The position numbers were made by a program, and so were the translations under genes. The notes beneath the pieces were generated by a model. The model was not told the origin of the DNA and did no database searches. It saw nothing but the letters and a program-made list of their open reading frames with translations. 11,166 bases of DNA from Ruminococcus sp. (GTDB lineage Bacteria > Bacillota > Clostridia > Oscillospirales > Ruminococcaceae): NCBI GenBank assembly GCA_024697705.1, contig JAILFF010000089.1, forward strand, positions 1 to 11,166. Direction: 5' to 3'. Below, in pieces: positions 5,273 to 11,166 of this stretch. The stretch's first letter is position 1, and each line of letters begins with the position of its first letter.

Positions 5273-6014
5273 CAATATCATCATAATAAACCCGGTCTAA
5301 GTAAAGTCCCTGCGGCGGGACTGTCCTCCCCGAAAGCGTTCTGTCGCGCTCCTGCAAAAGCCGCTCTATCGCGCCGATCTCAAGCTTTCCTTCGTTTATG
5401 CATATCAGCGTTCCGACCATTATCCGCACCATATTATAAAGAAAACCGTTCCCCGCGACTCTGAATCGGTAAAGCCTGCCCGTCTGCGTGACGGTGAACG
5501 AATATATCGTGCGCGTGGTGTTCTCCTTTTCGCAGTCGGCGGCGCAGAAGCTCTTGAAATCGTGCTCGCCGACAAAAGCCTGCGCCTCGCGGTTCAAAAG
5601 CCCCGCGTCGAGCGGTTTCATCAGGCGGTAAGCGCCGTCGCAGAGAAACGGGTCGCGTATCTCGCTGCAATAGACAAGATATTCGTATTCCTTGCCGCGG
5701 CAGCTGTATCGGGCGTGAAACTCGGGCGGCATCTCCTCGCATGAGATGAGCGCTATATCGTCATTGAGCCGCACGTTTGTTCCGAATACTATTCCCCGCG
5801 GCGGTATGGGATTGTCTGTCTTGAAGCTGAAATAAAATTCGCGGGCGTGTACTCCTGCGTCGGTGCGCGAACAGCCGTAGATCGTGACATCTTCACCGAG
5901 CAGAGCGCTCAGCGCGTCCTCGACCGCCTGCTGAACGGTCATGGCGTTGTTCTGCCGCTGAAAGCCGTGATAATTTGTTCCCCGATAGGATAGTTTGACT
6001 CTGTAATTCTTCAT
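5259..6014 (-). CDS. truA: tRNA pseudouridine(38-40) synthase TruA
   Basis: The 251-aa product is full length for TruA, which isomerises uridines 38-40 in the anticodon stem of many tRNAs to pseudouridine. Visible landmarks are the N-terminal YRGTNYHGFQRQ (10-21), the catalytic motif G-C-S-R-T-D-A-G-V-H-A with nucleophile Asp52, FHARYSCRGKEYEY (99-112), and GNGFLYNMVRIMVGTL (188-203). The Shine-Dalgarno site is weak (GGAG about 14 nt upstream). Its own promoter lies at 6066-6094, and it diverges from the plus-strand seven-gene unit. In many Clostridia truA sits with ribosomal protein and ECF transporter genes; here no such neighbours are within reach. Confidence 0.96.
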   Translation of the reverse strand: MKNYRVKLSYRGTNYHGFQRQNNAMTVQQAVEDALSALLGEDVTIYGCSRTDAGVHAREFYFSFKTDNPIPPRGIVFGTNVRLNDDIALISCEEMPPEFHARYSCRGKEYEYLVYCSEIRDPFLCDGAYRLMKPLDAGLLNREAQAFVGEHDFKSFCAADCEKENTTRTIYSFTVTQTGRLYRFRVAGNGFLYNMVRIMVGTLICINEGKLEIGAIERLLQERDRTLSGRTVPPQGLYLDRVYYDDIDNRK

Positions 6015-6065
6015 AGCGCCCGACCACGCTCCGTTTCCGTATTAGCTTTTATTTCTCCATTATAT

Positions 6066-6094
6066 ATTATACCAAATATCACACGGTTTTGCAA
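6066..6094 (-). promoter_or_regulatory. truA promoter
   Basis: On the minus strand TTGCAA (6089-6094) lies 17 nt from TATAAT (6066-6071), and TG precedes the -10 with one base between (TGGTATAAT). It sits about 52 nt upstream of the truA ATG. The -35 matches the consensus at four of six positions. Confidence 0.75.
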
Positions 6095-6157
6095 TACCCC
6101 GAAGGCATTTTTTTCGGGAGATTTCTTGGACGGTTTAATTCTTTTGTTTGAGATCTT

Positions 6158-6237
6158 GCAGGGGCGCACCTATGTGTGCGCCCGTTTTGCTGCTGATCGG
6201 ACACATTCGCGGGCTCACACGCAGGTGTACCCCTACA
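6158..6237. repeat. dumbbell intergenic repeat, copy 2
   Basis: An element of about 80 bp starts GCAGGGGCGCACC and ends GGTGTACCCCTAC. The left hairpin is GGGCGCAC (6162-6169), loop CTATGT, GTGCGCCC (6176-6183). Compared with copy 1 at 2945-3039, one stem pair has changed on both sides (T-A in copy 1, C-G here) and the loop differs by one base. The right hairpin is weaker (ACAC 6217-6220 with GTGT 6225-6228, plus outer G-C pairs). It lies between truA and the plus-strand promoter. Confidence 0.65.
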
Positions 6238-6292
6238 TAATTACGTTTATCTAAAAAAGAATAAAAAATTATCGTTTTTCGATAAAAAACTA

Positions 6293-6321
6293 TTGACAAA
6301 CAGATTTGAGTGTGCTATAAT
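6293..6321 (+). promoter_or_regulatory. consensus sigma-A promoter of the seven-gene unit
   Basis: TTGACA (6293-6298), a 17-nt spacer and TATAAT (6316-6321) are a perfect match to the sigma-A consensus. TG at 6313-6314 adds an extended -10, and an A/T-rich tract lies just upstream. Transcription should start near 6328, leaving a leader of about 38 nt. So strong a promoter ahead of a gene for a DNA-binding protein suggests that repression controls it. Confidence 0.9.
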
Positions 6322-6335
6322 GTTTTCAGTAAACA
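6321..6335 (+). promoter_or_regulatory. candidate operator at the transcription start
   Basis: TGTTT, five bases, AAACA form an inverted repeat that overlaps the last base of the -10 and the expected start site. A second dyad CAAA-4-TTTG (6297-6308) overlaps the end of the -35. A YozG-like HTH protein is encoded by the second gene and could bind here. This is inferred from position and symmetry only. Confidence 0.3.
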
Positions 6336-6365
6336 ACATCAAGCATATTCAAGGGGGAATTACCG

Positions 6366-6824
6366 GTGTGGAATAAACACAGGTCGCTTAAGCTGTCGAG
6401 GATACTTGTTCTTTGTTTTTCGGTGATGATCTTCATGATGACGTTTTTCGTGCCGTTCGTTGCCGACTGGTACGAGGACGTTTCCGACGGCATGGGGCTG
6501 ATCGGCGGGAGCGTTTATGTGCCGATGATGGTGACGCTTTACGTCTGCGAGGGGCTTGCGGTGTGGGCTGTTGCCGAGCTGCATATTTTGCTTAAAAACA
6601 TCTCGAAGGGCGAGGTCTTTATCGAGCGGAACACACGCTGTCTGCGGTGCATTTCGTGGGCTTGTCTGCTTGCGGGCGGAGTTTTCGGCGTGATGGCGCT
6701 GTGGAGGTTCCTGCTGTTTCTGCCCGCGTTTTTCGCCGTGATGTTCGGGCTTATCATGCGGGTGCTGAAAAACGTATTTGAGCAGGCGGTCGAGATAAAG
6801 TCGGAAAACGACTTTACCATATGA
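6366..6824 (+). CDS. DUF2975 family membrane protein
   Basis: The 152-aa product is a clear DUF2975 member. The stretch LHILLKNISKGEVFIERNTRCLR (72-94) and the C-terminal NVFEQAVEIKSENDFTI (136-152) carry its usual signature, including the terminal E-N-D-x-T-I. Four membrane segments are predicted near 10-32, 49-75, 95-114 and 116-135. The biochemical role of the family is unknown. Its genes commonly precede a small YozG-like HTH gene, as here (15-nt gap). The GTG start was chosen because AAGGGGG lies 8 nt upstream (6351-6357) and the family-typical length fits. It is the first gene after the consensus promoter. Confidence 0.92.
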   Translation: MWNKHRSLKLSRILVLCFSVMIFMMTFFVPFVADWYEDVSDGMGLIGGSVYVPMMVTLYVCEGLAVWAVAELHILLKNISKGEVFIERNTRCLRCISWACLLAGGVFGVMALWRFLLFLPAFFAVMFGLIMRVLKNVFEQAVEIKSENDFTI

Positions 6825-6839
6825 AAGGGGGGACTTTTT

Positions 6840-7058
6840 GTGCCTATCATTGTTAATCTTGATGTGATGATGGCAAAGCGCAAGATCTCCTCAAACGAGC
6901 TTGCCGACATTGTGGGGATAACAGCCGCCAATCTTTCTGTGCTGAAAACAGGCAAGGCAAAGGCGATACGCTTTTCGACCCTCGATAAAATCTGCGAGGC
7001 GCTCGACTGTCAGCCGGGGGATATCCTCGAATGGCAGAATCCGGCAGAAAAAACATGA
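6840..7058 (+). CDS. YozG-like Cro/C1-type HTH transcriptional regulator
   Basis: The 72-aa product is a single-domain helix-turn-helix protein of the YozG/HTH_26 type. After MPIIVNLDVMMAKRKIS come helix 2 (NELADIVG, 19-26), the turn with Gly26-Ile-Thr, the recognition helix (AANLSVLKTGKAKAIRF, 29-45), then the typical TLDKICEALDCQPGDILEW (47-65). Such proteins usually regulate their own operon; the target here is inferred. The GTG start has AGGGGGG 7 nt upstream (6826-6832). The stop overlaps the next gene by four bases (ATGA), which suggests translational coupling. Confidence 0.93.
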   Translation: MPIIVNLDVMMAKRKISSNELADIVGITAANLSVLKTGKAKAIRFSTLDKICEALDCQPGDILEWQNPAEKT

Positions 7059-7690
7059 CAAACGGCGAGAAAAAATACATCGGGAACGTCTGGCGGTGGG
7101 GGCTGTTCGGACTTATCGGTATGCCGATAATCGCGGCGCTTATTATCCGTGCGCTTGTTCCCGATACAACTCAGCTTAAGTATTCCGACGGCAAATTCCA
7201 CACCTGGCAGGCGCGGAGCGAATACGACCGGATATTCGGCGTTATATTTTGTATCGCGGCGGGGCTTGTGATCCTGTCGCTGATCTCCGAGATCAAAGCC
7301 CGTCAGAGTTTTTTAAAGACGATAGCCCGCTTTGCGCTGTCGCTGCTGTTGGGATTTGGTGTGATTATAACGATCTTTATCGGCGGCGTGATGACGACGG
7401 GGCTTTTCGAGGACTGGAACGACCCCTACGGCGCAAAAGAATACGATTTTGACGGTCAGCTGATAGTGCTGTGCAACGCTCCGGACGGTATGCACCATTC
7501 TCACCCTGAGCTTTACGAGATAGTCGGCGATAATGCGTATTTTCTCGGCAAGGGGGATATTTTCGACGGGCGCAGATGCGATGAGTTCCATGTGGAACAA
7601 AATGACAGCTGTTATGTAGTCAGCTACACCGAAACGATAAACGGAGTAAACAAAGAAAAACAATTTATCGCAAAATTAAGGGGAGAATAA
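7055..7690 (+). CDS. three-TM protein with C-terminal extracytoplasmic domain, unrecognised
   Basis: I do not recognise a family for this 211-aa product. Membrane segments are predicted near 14-33, 59-79 and 91-113. Loop 34-58 is polar. The C-terminal 98 residues (114-211) are soluble, acidic and beta-like, with a His-rich spot (GMHHSHPELYE, 145-155) and three Cys (140, 175, 187). With a cytoplasmic N-terminus, three segments place this domain outside. The ATG at 7055 was chosen because it makes an ATGA overlap with the HTH gene. An ATG at 7031 is possible but would overlap by 28 nt. Neither has a good SD site, so expression probably depends on coupling. Confidence 0.8.
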   Translation: MTNGEKKYIGNVWRWGLFGLIGMPIIAALIIRALVPDTTQLKYSDGKFHTWQARSEYDRIFGVIFCIAAGLVILSLISEIKARQSFLKTIARFALSLLLGFGVIITIFIGGVMTTGLFEDWNDPYGAKEYDFDGQLIVLCNAPDGMHHSHPELYEIVGDNAYFLGKGDIFDGRRCDEFHVEQNDSCYVVSYTETINGVNKEKQFIAKLRGE

Positions 7691-7692
7691 AA

Positions 7693-8421
7693 ATGACTAA
7701 GTCGGCAAAGATAACATTAATAATACTTGTTGTGTGCATAGCGGTCTGCATAGCGGGCGGGATAGTGCTTTCGGCTGCCGATGTCGGGTTTGAAGCCGTG
7801 ATACTCGCCGTCCCCGCGGCTGTGCTGTTCCTGCAAACAAAAAAAGCCGATAAAAACGGCGCAAAGGTGACATGGGGCAACCCCGTCGGCGCTCTGATTA
7901 TAGCCGCGTTCACTCTCCTGCTGACATTCGGCACCCCGCCGTTCATCAACTCGCGAATGAAATGGCAGTACCCTATTCAACAGAAGTATATCAGCCGTTT
8001 CCACAATGTGAAAGCCCCCGAATACTTCCCGACAAGTCTTGAAGAAGTACTCGGCGATTATGAGTTTGGGTATATGCCCTCGATAATGCAGGGTACGGGA
8101 TATTTCAGCGTGACATACAAAACGACTCCCGAACGCGCTGCCGCCTGCGCCGCCGAATACGCGCCGCAGGCAAAATACACCATTCCTCTGAAAGAATACA
8201 TCGAAATGGGCGGCTACAAGGTAGAGGACTTCACACCCCGCGAAAACAGCTGCGACGACGGCACACTTGACGTTTATATAAGCGGAAAAATGCGTGAGGG
8301 CGGCTCGGAAAGCGCACAGATATACGTTCTTTACGCGGTGCTGAATTGGAACCACCCTCATTCGACGGCGGTCATTGTCGATACCGAAACGGGGCTCGTG
8401 CAGTTCTCGCAGCTTGGGTGA
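7693..8421 (+). CDS. three-TM protein with large extracytoplasmic domain, unrecognised
   Basis: The product has 242 aa. Membrane segments are predicted near 5-27, 32-48 and 65-81, followed by a soluble domain of about 160 residues (82-242). Notable stretches are EYFPTSLEEVLGDYEFGYMPS, QGTGYFSVTYKT, and near the end WNHPHSTAVIVDTETGLVQFSQLG. These look conserved in style, with aromatic, Gly and His-Pro-His residues, but I cannot name the family. The start has GGGGAGA about 5 nt upstream of ATG and follows the previous stop by 2 nt. Its N-terminus (M-T-K-S-A-K-I-T-L-I-I) resembles that of the next gene. Confidence 0.85.
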   Translation: MTKSAKITLIILVVCIAVCIAGGIVLSAADVGFEAVILAVPAAVLFLQTKKADKNGAKVTWGNPVGALIIAAFTLLLTFGTPPFINSRMKWQYPIQQKYISRFHNVKAPEYFPTSLEEVLGDYEFGYMPSIMQGTGYFSVTYKTTPERAAACAAEYAPQAKYTIPLKEYIEMGGYKVEDFTPRENSCDDGTLDVYISGKMREGGSESAQIYVLYAVLNWNHPHSTAVIVDTETGLVQFSQLG

Positions 8422-8425
8422 CGGT

Positions 8426-8809
8426 ATGAGTAAATCAGCAAAGATCGCGCTGATATGCGTTTTGGTCATTTTTTTGTTGGCCGCAGCAGGCTATTGGGCG
8501 TTGTTTTGTCCGCACACGCAGCATTTCTTTTTCGACCGCGAAAGGCTGTGTGATGAATTTTCCCTTGACCTTACGGACGATGTGCGGCTCGTGAGCTATT
8601 ACGACGGCAGCGCTTTTATAGCGATAACCACCGAGCTTACCGTTGAGGTCGGCGATCCCGAAGCGTTCATGAGCAGCAATATCAAACAGAAGATCCTGCC
8701 TTACGACGACAGCGCTTACGGAGACTACCGCTACGAACACAGCCGCATTTACATAAAAACCGAACCGCAGGGCGATAAATATCTCGTGCATTTGAGACAC
8801 ATGGAATAG
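8426..8809 (+). CDS. 127-aa single-TM anchored protein, unrecognised
   Basis: One N-terminal membrane segment (about 5-25) is followed by a soluble domain of about 100 residues, probably outside the cell, rich in Asp, Tyr and beta-like strands (RLVSYYDGSAFIAITTELTVEVGD; HSRIYIKTEPQGDKYLVHLRH). There is no lipobox. The N-terminus M-S-K-S-A-K-I-A-L-I is nearly the same as that of the preceding product, suggesting an ancestral duplication of the anchor. The ATG at 8426 follows the previous stop by 4 nt, with a weak GGGTGA site. A start at 8375 would overlap the previous gene by 47 nt and spoil the membrane anchor, so it was not used. Confidence 0.8.
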   Translation: MSKSAKIALICVLVIFLLAAAGYWALFCPHTQHFFFDRERLCDEFSLDLTDDVRLVSYYDGSAFIAITTELTVEVGDPEAFMSSNIKQKILPYDDSAYGDYRYEHSRIYIKTEPQGDKYLVHLRHME

Positions 8810-8826
8810 GGAGACAGTTTGAATAT

Positions 8827-9222
8827 ATGAAACAGACAACAAAACGGAGACTTATAAACGCCGCCATATTCGCCGCGCTGCTGATAACCGAGATATTGAT
8901 AGGTTTGTACGCCCACGGCTTTGTGCGGGTGTATATCGGCGACGTACTCGTTATGCCCGCGATGTACTTTCTTATAAGGATATTCACCGACAAATTCCCG
9001 CGTACCTTGCCCGCGGTACTGTTCGTTTTCGCCTGCGCGGTTGAGGTGTCGCAGTATTTCGGGCTTTATAAGATACTCGGATTCGAGCCGGGGAGCTTGA
9101 TGGCTATTATGATCGGCACGGGCTTTGCTTGGGGCGATATAGTCAGCTACGCGGCGGGGACGGTCATCAACGCGGCGGCGGCTTACTTCACGTATTTTAA
9201 TGAACGAAAAAAGGAGAGATAA
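8827..9222 (+). CDS. DUF2809 family membrane protein
   Basis: The 131-aa product fits DUF2809, small polytopic membrane proteins of unknown function. Matching points are T-E-I-L-I-G (21-26), the H-G-F-V-R-V-Y-I-G-D-V-L-V-M-P-A-M-Y segment (30-47), the F-A-C-A-V-E-V-S-Q-Y-F (68-78) motif, and G-T-G-F-A-W-G-D-I-V-S-Y-A-A-G (97-111). About four membrane segments are expected, ending in a basic cytoplasmic tail. The gene follows the previous stop by 17 nt. GGGAG at 8809-8813 is 13 nt from the ATG, a long spacing. DUF2809 genes also occur alone in other genomes, so linkage here may be loose. Confidence 0.88.
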   Translation: MKQTTKRRLINAAIFAALLITEILIGLYAHGFVRVYIGDVLVMPAMYFLIRIFTDKFPRTLPAVLFVFACAVEVSQYFGLYKILGFEPGSLMAIMIGTGFAWGDIVSYAAGTVINAAAAYFTYFNERKKER

Positions 9223-9225
9223 GCT

Positions 9226-10794
9226 ATGGTAGACCTGATAAAGCACAGCAAAGAACCCGAAAATCAACCGGATCCGCAGCCGATACCCATGCCGATGCCG
9301 GCTTATTACGGTATGCCCGGAATGGGCGGAATCCCCTGCCCGATGCCTGCCGTTCAGCCGAAGAAAAAGACCGAGTTCACGGCGGCAGAGCTTGTGTTCT
9401 CGATCGCGGTATTCGCTCTGTCATTCCTGCTGATTCGCTTTGCCGTGTGCAGTCCGACGGGGTTTGTCACAACGGCGGTGTTCGCTCTGCTGATTACGGC
9501 GGCGCTTATCTTCATGAAAAAAAGCGGCGTAAAGGGCAGCGGCAGAACGGCTCTCACGGCGGGGATAATGTACCTTTTTTCCTGCGTTTATTTCGTCACC
9601 GATAACGACTTTATCAAGAATCTCAACACCGTGTTCCTCATCCTCTGCGGACTGTGGCTCTTGTATCAGTACGGCAGCGAGGACAGGCGCGTGCCGAGAT
9701 TTCTGCCGTTTGTCATGATGCAGGCGGCGGTGCAGTATCCGCTTGAACAATTCGGCAGAATGCCCGAAGCGGCGGTGGAGGGCGGCAGACGCACCAAAGT
9801 CGGCAGAAGCCTGGGCTCGGTGCTGATCGGGCTTGCGGTCGCGGTGGTGCCTACTATTATTATCGGCGGGCTGCTTGTTTCGGCTGACAGCGGCGTTGAG
9901 AAGATGCTCGGCGGGCTCTCGGACATAATGACCGTCGCAAAGATATTACCGACCATTATACAGCTTTGCTTCGCGGTGCCTGTCGGGTGCTATATTTTCG
10001 GGGCTTTCTACGCAAACGCTCACCGTAACCGCGCCGAAGACGTGACCGAGGATACCTGCGCCGCTCACCTTGCGAAGTGGCAGAAGGTGGGCGGTATCGT
10101 GACCTGCACTGCGCTTACTCCCGTCTGTGTGCTGTACACGATGTTCTTTGTCTCGCAGGCGAATTATCTGCTTTCGGCGTTCATGAACAGGCTGCCCGAG
10201 GGTTTCAGCCACGCCGAGTACGCCCGCAGAGGATTTTTCGAGCTGCTTGCGGTCATCATTATAAACATCTTCATCATAATGATAGCGAATATCGTCACGA
10301 AGGAAAACGGCGGAAAGTCGGCGGCTTTGCGGATATACACGGCGGCGGTGAGCTTTTTCACGCTCGTGATGATCGCTTCGGCGCTGAGCAAGATGGTGAT
10401 GTACATTTCCGAGTACGGCTTAAGCGAGCTGCGGCTTTACACGGGGTGGTTCATGGTGCTGTGCGCGTTTGCGTTTGTGCTGGTGATCGTAAAGCAGATA
10501 AAGCGCGGTTTGGCGATAATGCGTCCGTTGGCGGCGGTGTTCATAGTGATGTTCGGGCTTCTGACGTTCGGGCGACCCGATTATGTGATAGCGCGGTTCA
10601 ATGTGGAGATGTATAACGCGGGGTATTTTGAGCGGCTCGATACGGAATATCTGTGGTCGCTTTCGGACGATGCAAAGATGTATTGTATGCAGAGCGGAAA
10701 TATGCCGGAGGACATTGACAGCAATGTGATCCGCAGAGGGCTTGACGCGGCGAATATTTCTTCGATGTATGTTACCGGGTTTAAAGCAAAGTGA
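9226..10794 (+). CDS. DUF4173/DUF4153-type polytopic membrane protein
   Basis: The 522-aa product starts with a soluble Pro/Met/Gly-rich segment (10-45: PDPQPIPMPMP, YYGMPGMGG), followed by about 10-12 membrane segments from 55 to 445 and a soluble C-terminus (450-522). The block EYARRGFFELLAVIIIN (331-347), then YGLSELRLYTGWFM (397-410) and RFNVEMYNAGYFERLDTEYLWSLSDDA (457-483), is typical of DUF4173 and related DUF4153 proteins, whose function is unknown. I am unsure which of the two names applies. AGGAGA lies 7 nt upstream of the ATG and overlaps the end of the DUF2809 gene (3-nt gap). It is the last gene of the unit. Confidence 0.88.
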   Translation: MVDLIKHSKEPENQPDPQPIPMPMPAYYGMPGMGGIPCPMPAVQPKKKTEFTAAELVFSIAVFALSFLLIRFAVCSPTGFVTTAVFALLITAALIFMKKSGVKGSGRTALTAGIMYLFSCVYFVTDNDFIKNLNTVFLILCGLWLLYQYGSEDRRVPRFLPFVMMQAAVQYPLEQFGRMPEAAVEGGRRTKVGRSLGSVLIGLAVAVVPTIIIGGLLVSADSGVEKMLGGLSDIMTVAKILPTIIQLCFAVPVGCYIFGAFYANAHRNRAEDVTEDTCAAHLAKWQKVGGIVTCTALTPVCVLYTMFFVSQANYLLSAFMNRLPEGFSHAEYARRGFFELLAVIIINIFIIMIANIVTKENGGKSAALRIYTAAVSFFTLVMIASALSKMVMYISEYGLSELRLYTGWFMVLCAFAFVLVIVKQIKRGLAIMRPLAAVFIVMFGLLTFGRPDYVIARFNVEMYNAGYFERLDTEYLWSLSDDAKMYCMQSGNMPEDIDSNVIRRGLDAANISSMYVTGFKAK

Positions 10795-10824
10795 GGGCAA
10801 ACCAAAAGTCTTAGGAAGGGGTTG

Positions 10825-10842
10825 GCACGAACAAGTTCGTGC
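10825..10842. repeat. GCACGAAC/GTTCGTGC palindrome, left copy
   Basis: A perfect 8-bp dyad with a 2-nt centre (AA) lies 31 nt after the DUF4173-type gene stop. The same arms recur at 11137-11155, and a six-base version lies inside dumbbell copy 1 (3007-3026). Confidence 0.7.
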
Positions 10843-10848
10843 AGGGAG

Positions 10849-10868
10849 AACCCTTCTTCAGAAGGGTT
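10849..10868 (+). terminator. hairpin downstream of the seven-gene unit
   Basis: AACCCTTC (10849-10856), loop TTCA and GAAGGGTT (10861-10868) form an 8-bp stem that extends outward with GGG (10844-10846) and CCC (10871-10873) after a mismatch. The following bases are TCCCCC, not a U tract, so it is a poor intrinsic terminator by rule. It may instead protect the mRNA 3' end or be part of the repeat element. Confidence 0.35.
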
Positions 10869-10927
10869 TCCCCCAGAGACTGAGCGGTTCAAGCATCAAT
10901 TCGGAAAAAGAAAATTGAACAGCTCAA

Positions 10928-11023
10928 AAATAAAATCGGCAATTTCAAGAAAATGTAACAAAAACGCAGAATTGAATAGCTCTGCAAAACGTGACAGAAA
11001 CAAAGAAATTGCCGATTTTATTT
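10928..11023. repeat. 19-bp perfect inverted repeat with 58-nt loop
   Basis: The left arm (10928-10946, AAATAAAATCGGCAATTTC) is the exact inverse complement of the right arm (11005-11023). On the minus strand the stem ends in TTTTATTTTTG, so it could act as a terminator for a gene entering from the right. AATTGAACAGCTC (10913-10925) recurs with one change inside the loop (10970-10982). Confidence 0.7.
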
Positions 11024-11136
11024 CGCGAAAGAGCGCAGCGATTTTCGCGAAAAGATTGCACCTTGCCCCGTCGTTCGGAAAGTGCAGAACCGCGCTCTGC
11101 CCCACCGATAAGAAAGTGCTGACCGCACAGACCGCG

Positions 11137-11155
11137 GCACGAACTGCGTTCGTGC
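11137..11155. repeat. GCACGAAC/GTTCGTGC palindrome, right copy
   Basis: GCACGAAC (11137-11144), centre TGC and GTTCGTGC (11148-11155) form a perfect 8-bp dyad. It lies 312 bp from the matching dyad at 10825-10842. Confidence 0.7.
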
Positions 11156-11166
11156 GGTTCGCTGCC

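Larger units (their letters stand above)
6015..6365. other. 351-bp divergent intergenic region
   Basis: From left to right it holds the truA leader and promoter (6066-6094), a small CCCGAA/TTCGGG hairpin (6098-6118) with a T-rich loop, dumbbell repeat copy 2 (6158-6237), an A-rich tract (6251-6290) that may act as an UP element, the plus-strand promoter (6293-6321) and the leader of the DUF2975 gene. No coding potential is seen. Confidence 0.7.
10795..11166. other. 372-bp non-coding stretch rich in palindromes
   Basis: After the DUF4173-type gene no credible coding sequence is seen to the window edge. The stretch holds the two GCACGAAC dyads, the AACCCTTC hairpin, the 19-bp inverted repeat, and TTTCGCGAAA (11021-11030) with TTTTCGCGAAAA (11042-11053). 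A 69-codon minus-strand frame here lacks an SD site and reads across the inverted repeat. It may be one composite intergenic repeat element that continues past the edge. Confidence 0.6.

Noticed and set aside
7031..7054. Earlier ATG for the 211-aa membrane protein
   Set aside because: It would overlap the HTH gene by 28 nt and has no SD site; the ATGA overlap at 7055 is the more usual arrangement.
10896..11105. 69-codon minus-strand frame at the right end
   Set aside because: It has a GTG start without SD site, and its Phe-rich product is the reading of the A-rich inverted repeat.

Overview
The window looks like chromosomal DNA of a gut-type Firmicute of class Clostridia, most likely a Ruminococcus-like member of the Oscillospiraceae. 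This rests on moderate GC, strong AGGAGG-type ribosome binding sites, sigma-A promoters with extended -10 boxes, DUF2975/YozG-type, DUF4236 and DUF5711 proteins, and GC-rich dyad repeats of the GTAGGGGCG...CGCCCCTAC type. The genus is an inference. No tRNA, rRNA, CRISPR array, transposase or phage gene was found.

Left half, all genes on the minus strand. Read in the direction of transcription (right to left) it holds: truA (tRNA pseudouridine synthase); a membrane-anchored DUF5711 beta-propeller protein with a long charged cytoplasmic tail and a TTG start; a RimJ/RimL-type GNAT acetyltransferase; a dumbbell-shaped intergenic repeat; a tightly packed four-gene unit (DUF4236 protein with a pentapeptide Lys-Thr array, a 129-aa basic protein, a 114-aa two-TM protein, a flavin reductase-like flavoprotein); a 233-bp gap with regularly spaced hairpins and a plus-strand terminator; a six-TM membrane protein; and the 5' end of rsmE, which runs off the left edge.

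Divergent intergenic region 6015-6365. It has an extended -10 promoter for truA on the minus strand, a second copy of the dumbbell repeat, and a consensus TTGACA-17-TATAAT promoter on the plus strand.

Right half, all genes on the plus strand. Seven genes follow that promoter with gaps of 17 nt or less and two overlaps or near-overlaps: DUF2975 membrane protein, YozG-like HTH regulator, three unrecognised membrane-anchored proteins (211, 242 and 127 aa), DUF2809 membrane protein, and a 522-aa DUF4173/DUF4153-type polytopic membrane protein. Six of the seven products are membrane proteins and the seventh is a small DNA-binding protein. I infer a regulated cell-envelope module; it is the best candidate for an undescribed system here. 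Its function cannot be read from sequence alone.

Right end, 10795-11166. There is no credible gene. The stretch holds GCACGAAC/GTTCGTGC palindromes near both ends, a terminator-like hairpin, a perfect 19-bp inverted repeat and duplicated TTTCGCGAAA palindromes. It looks like a non-coding repeat element or a nest of elements.
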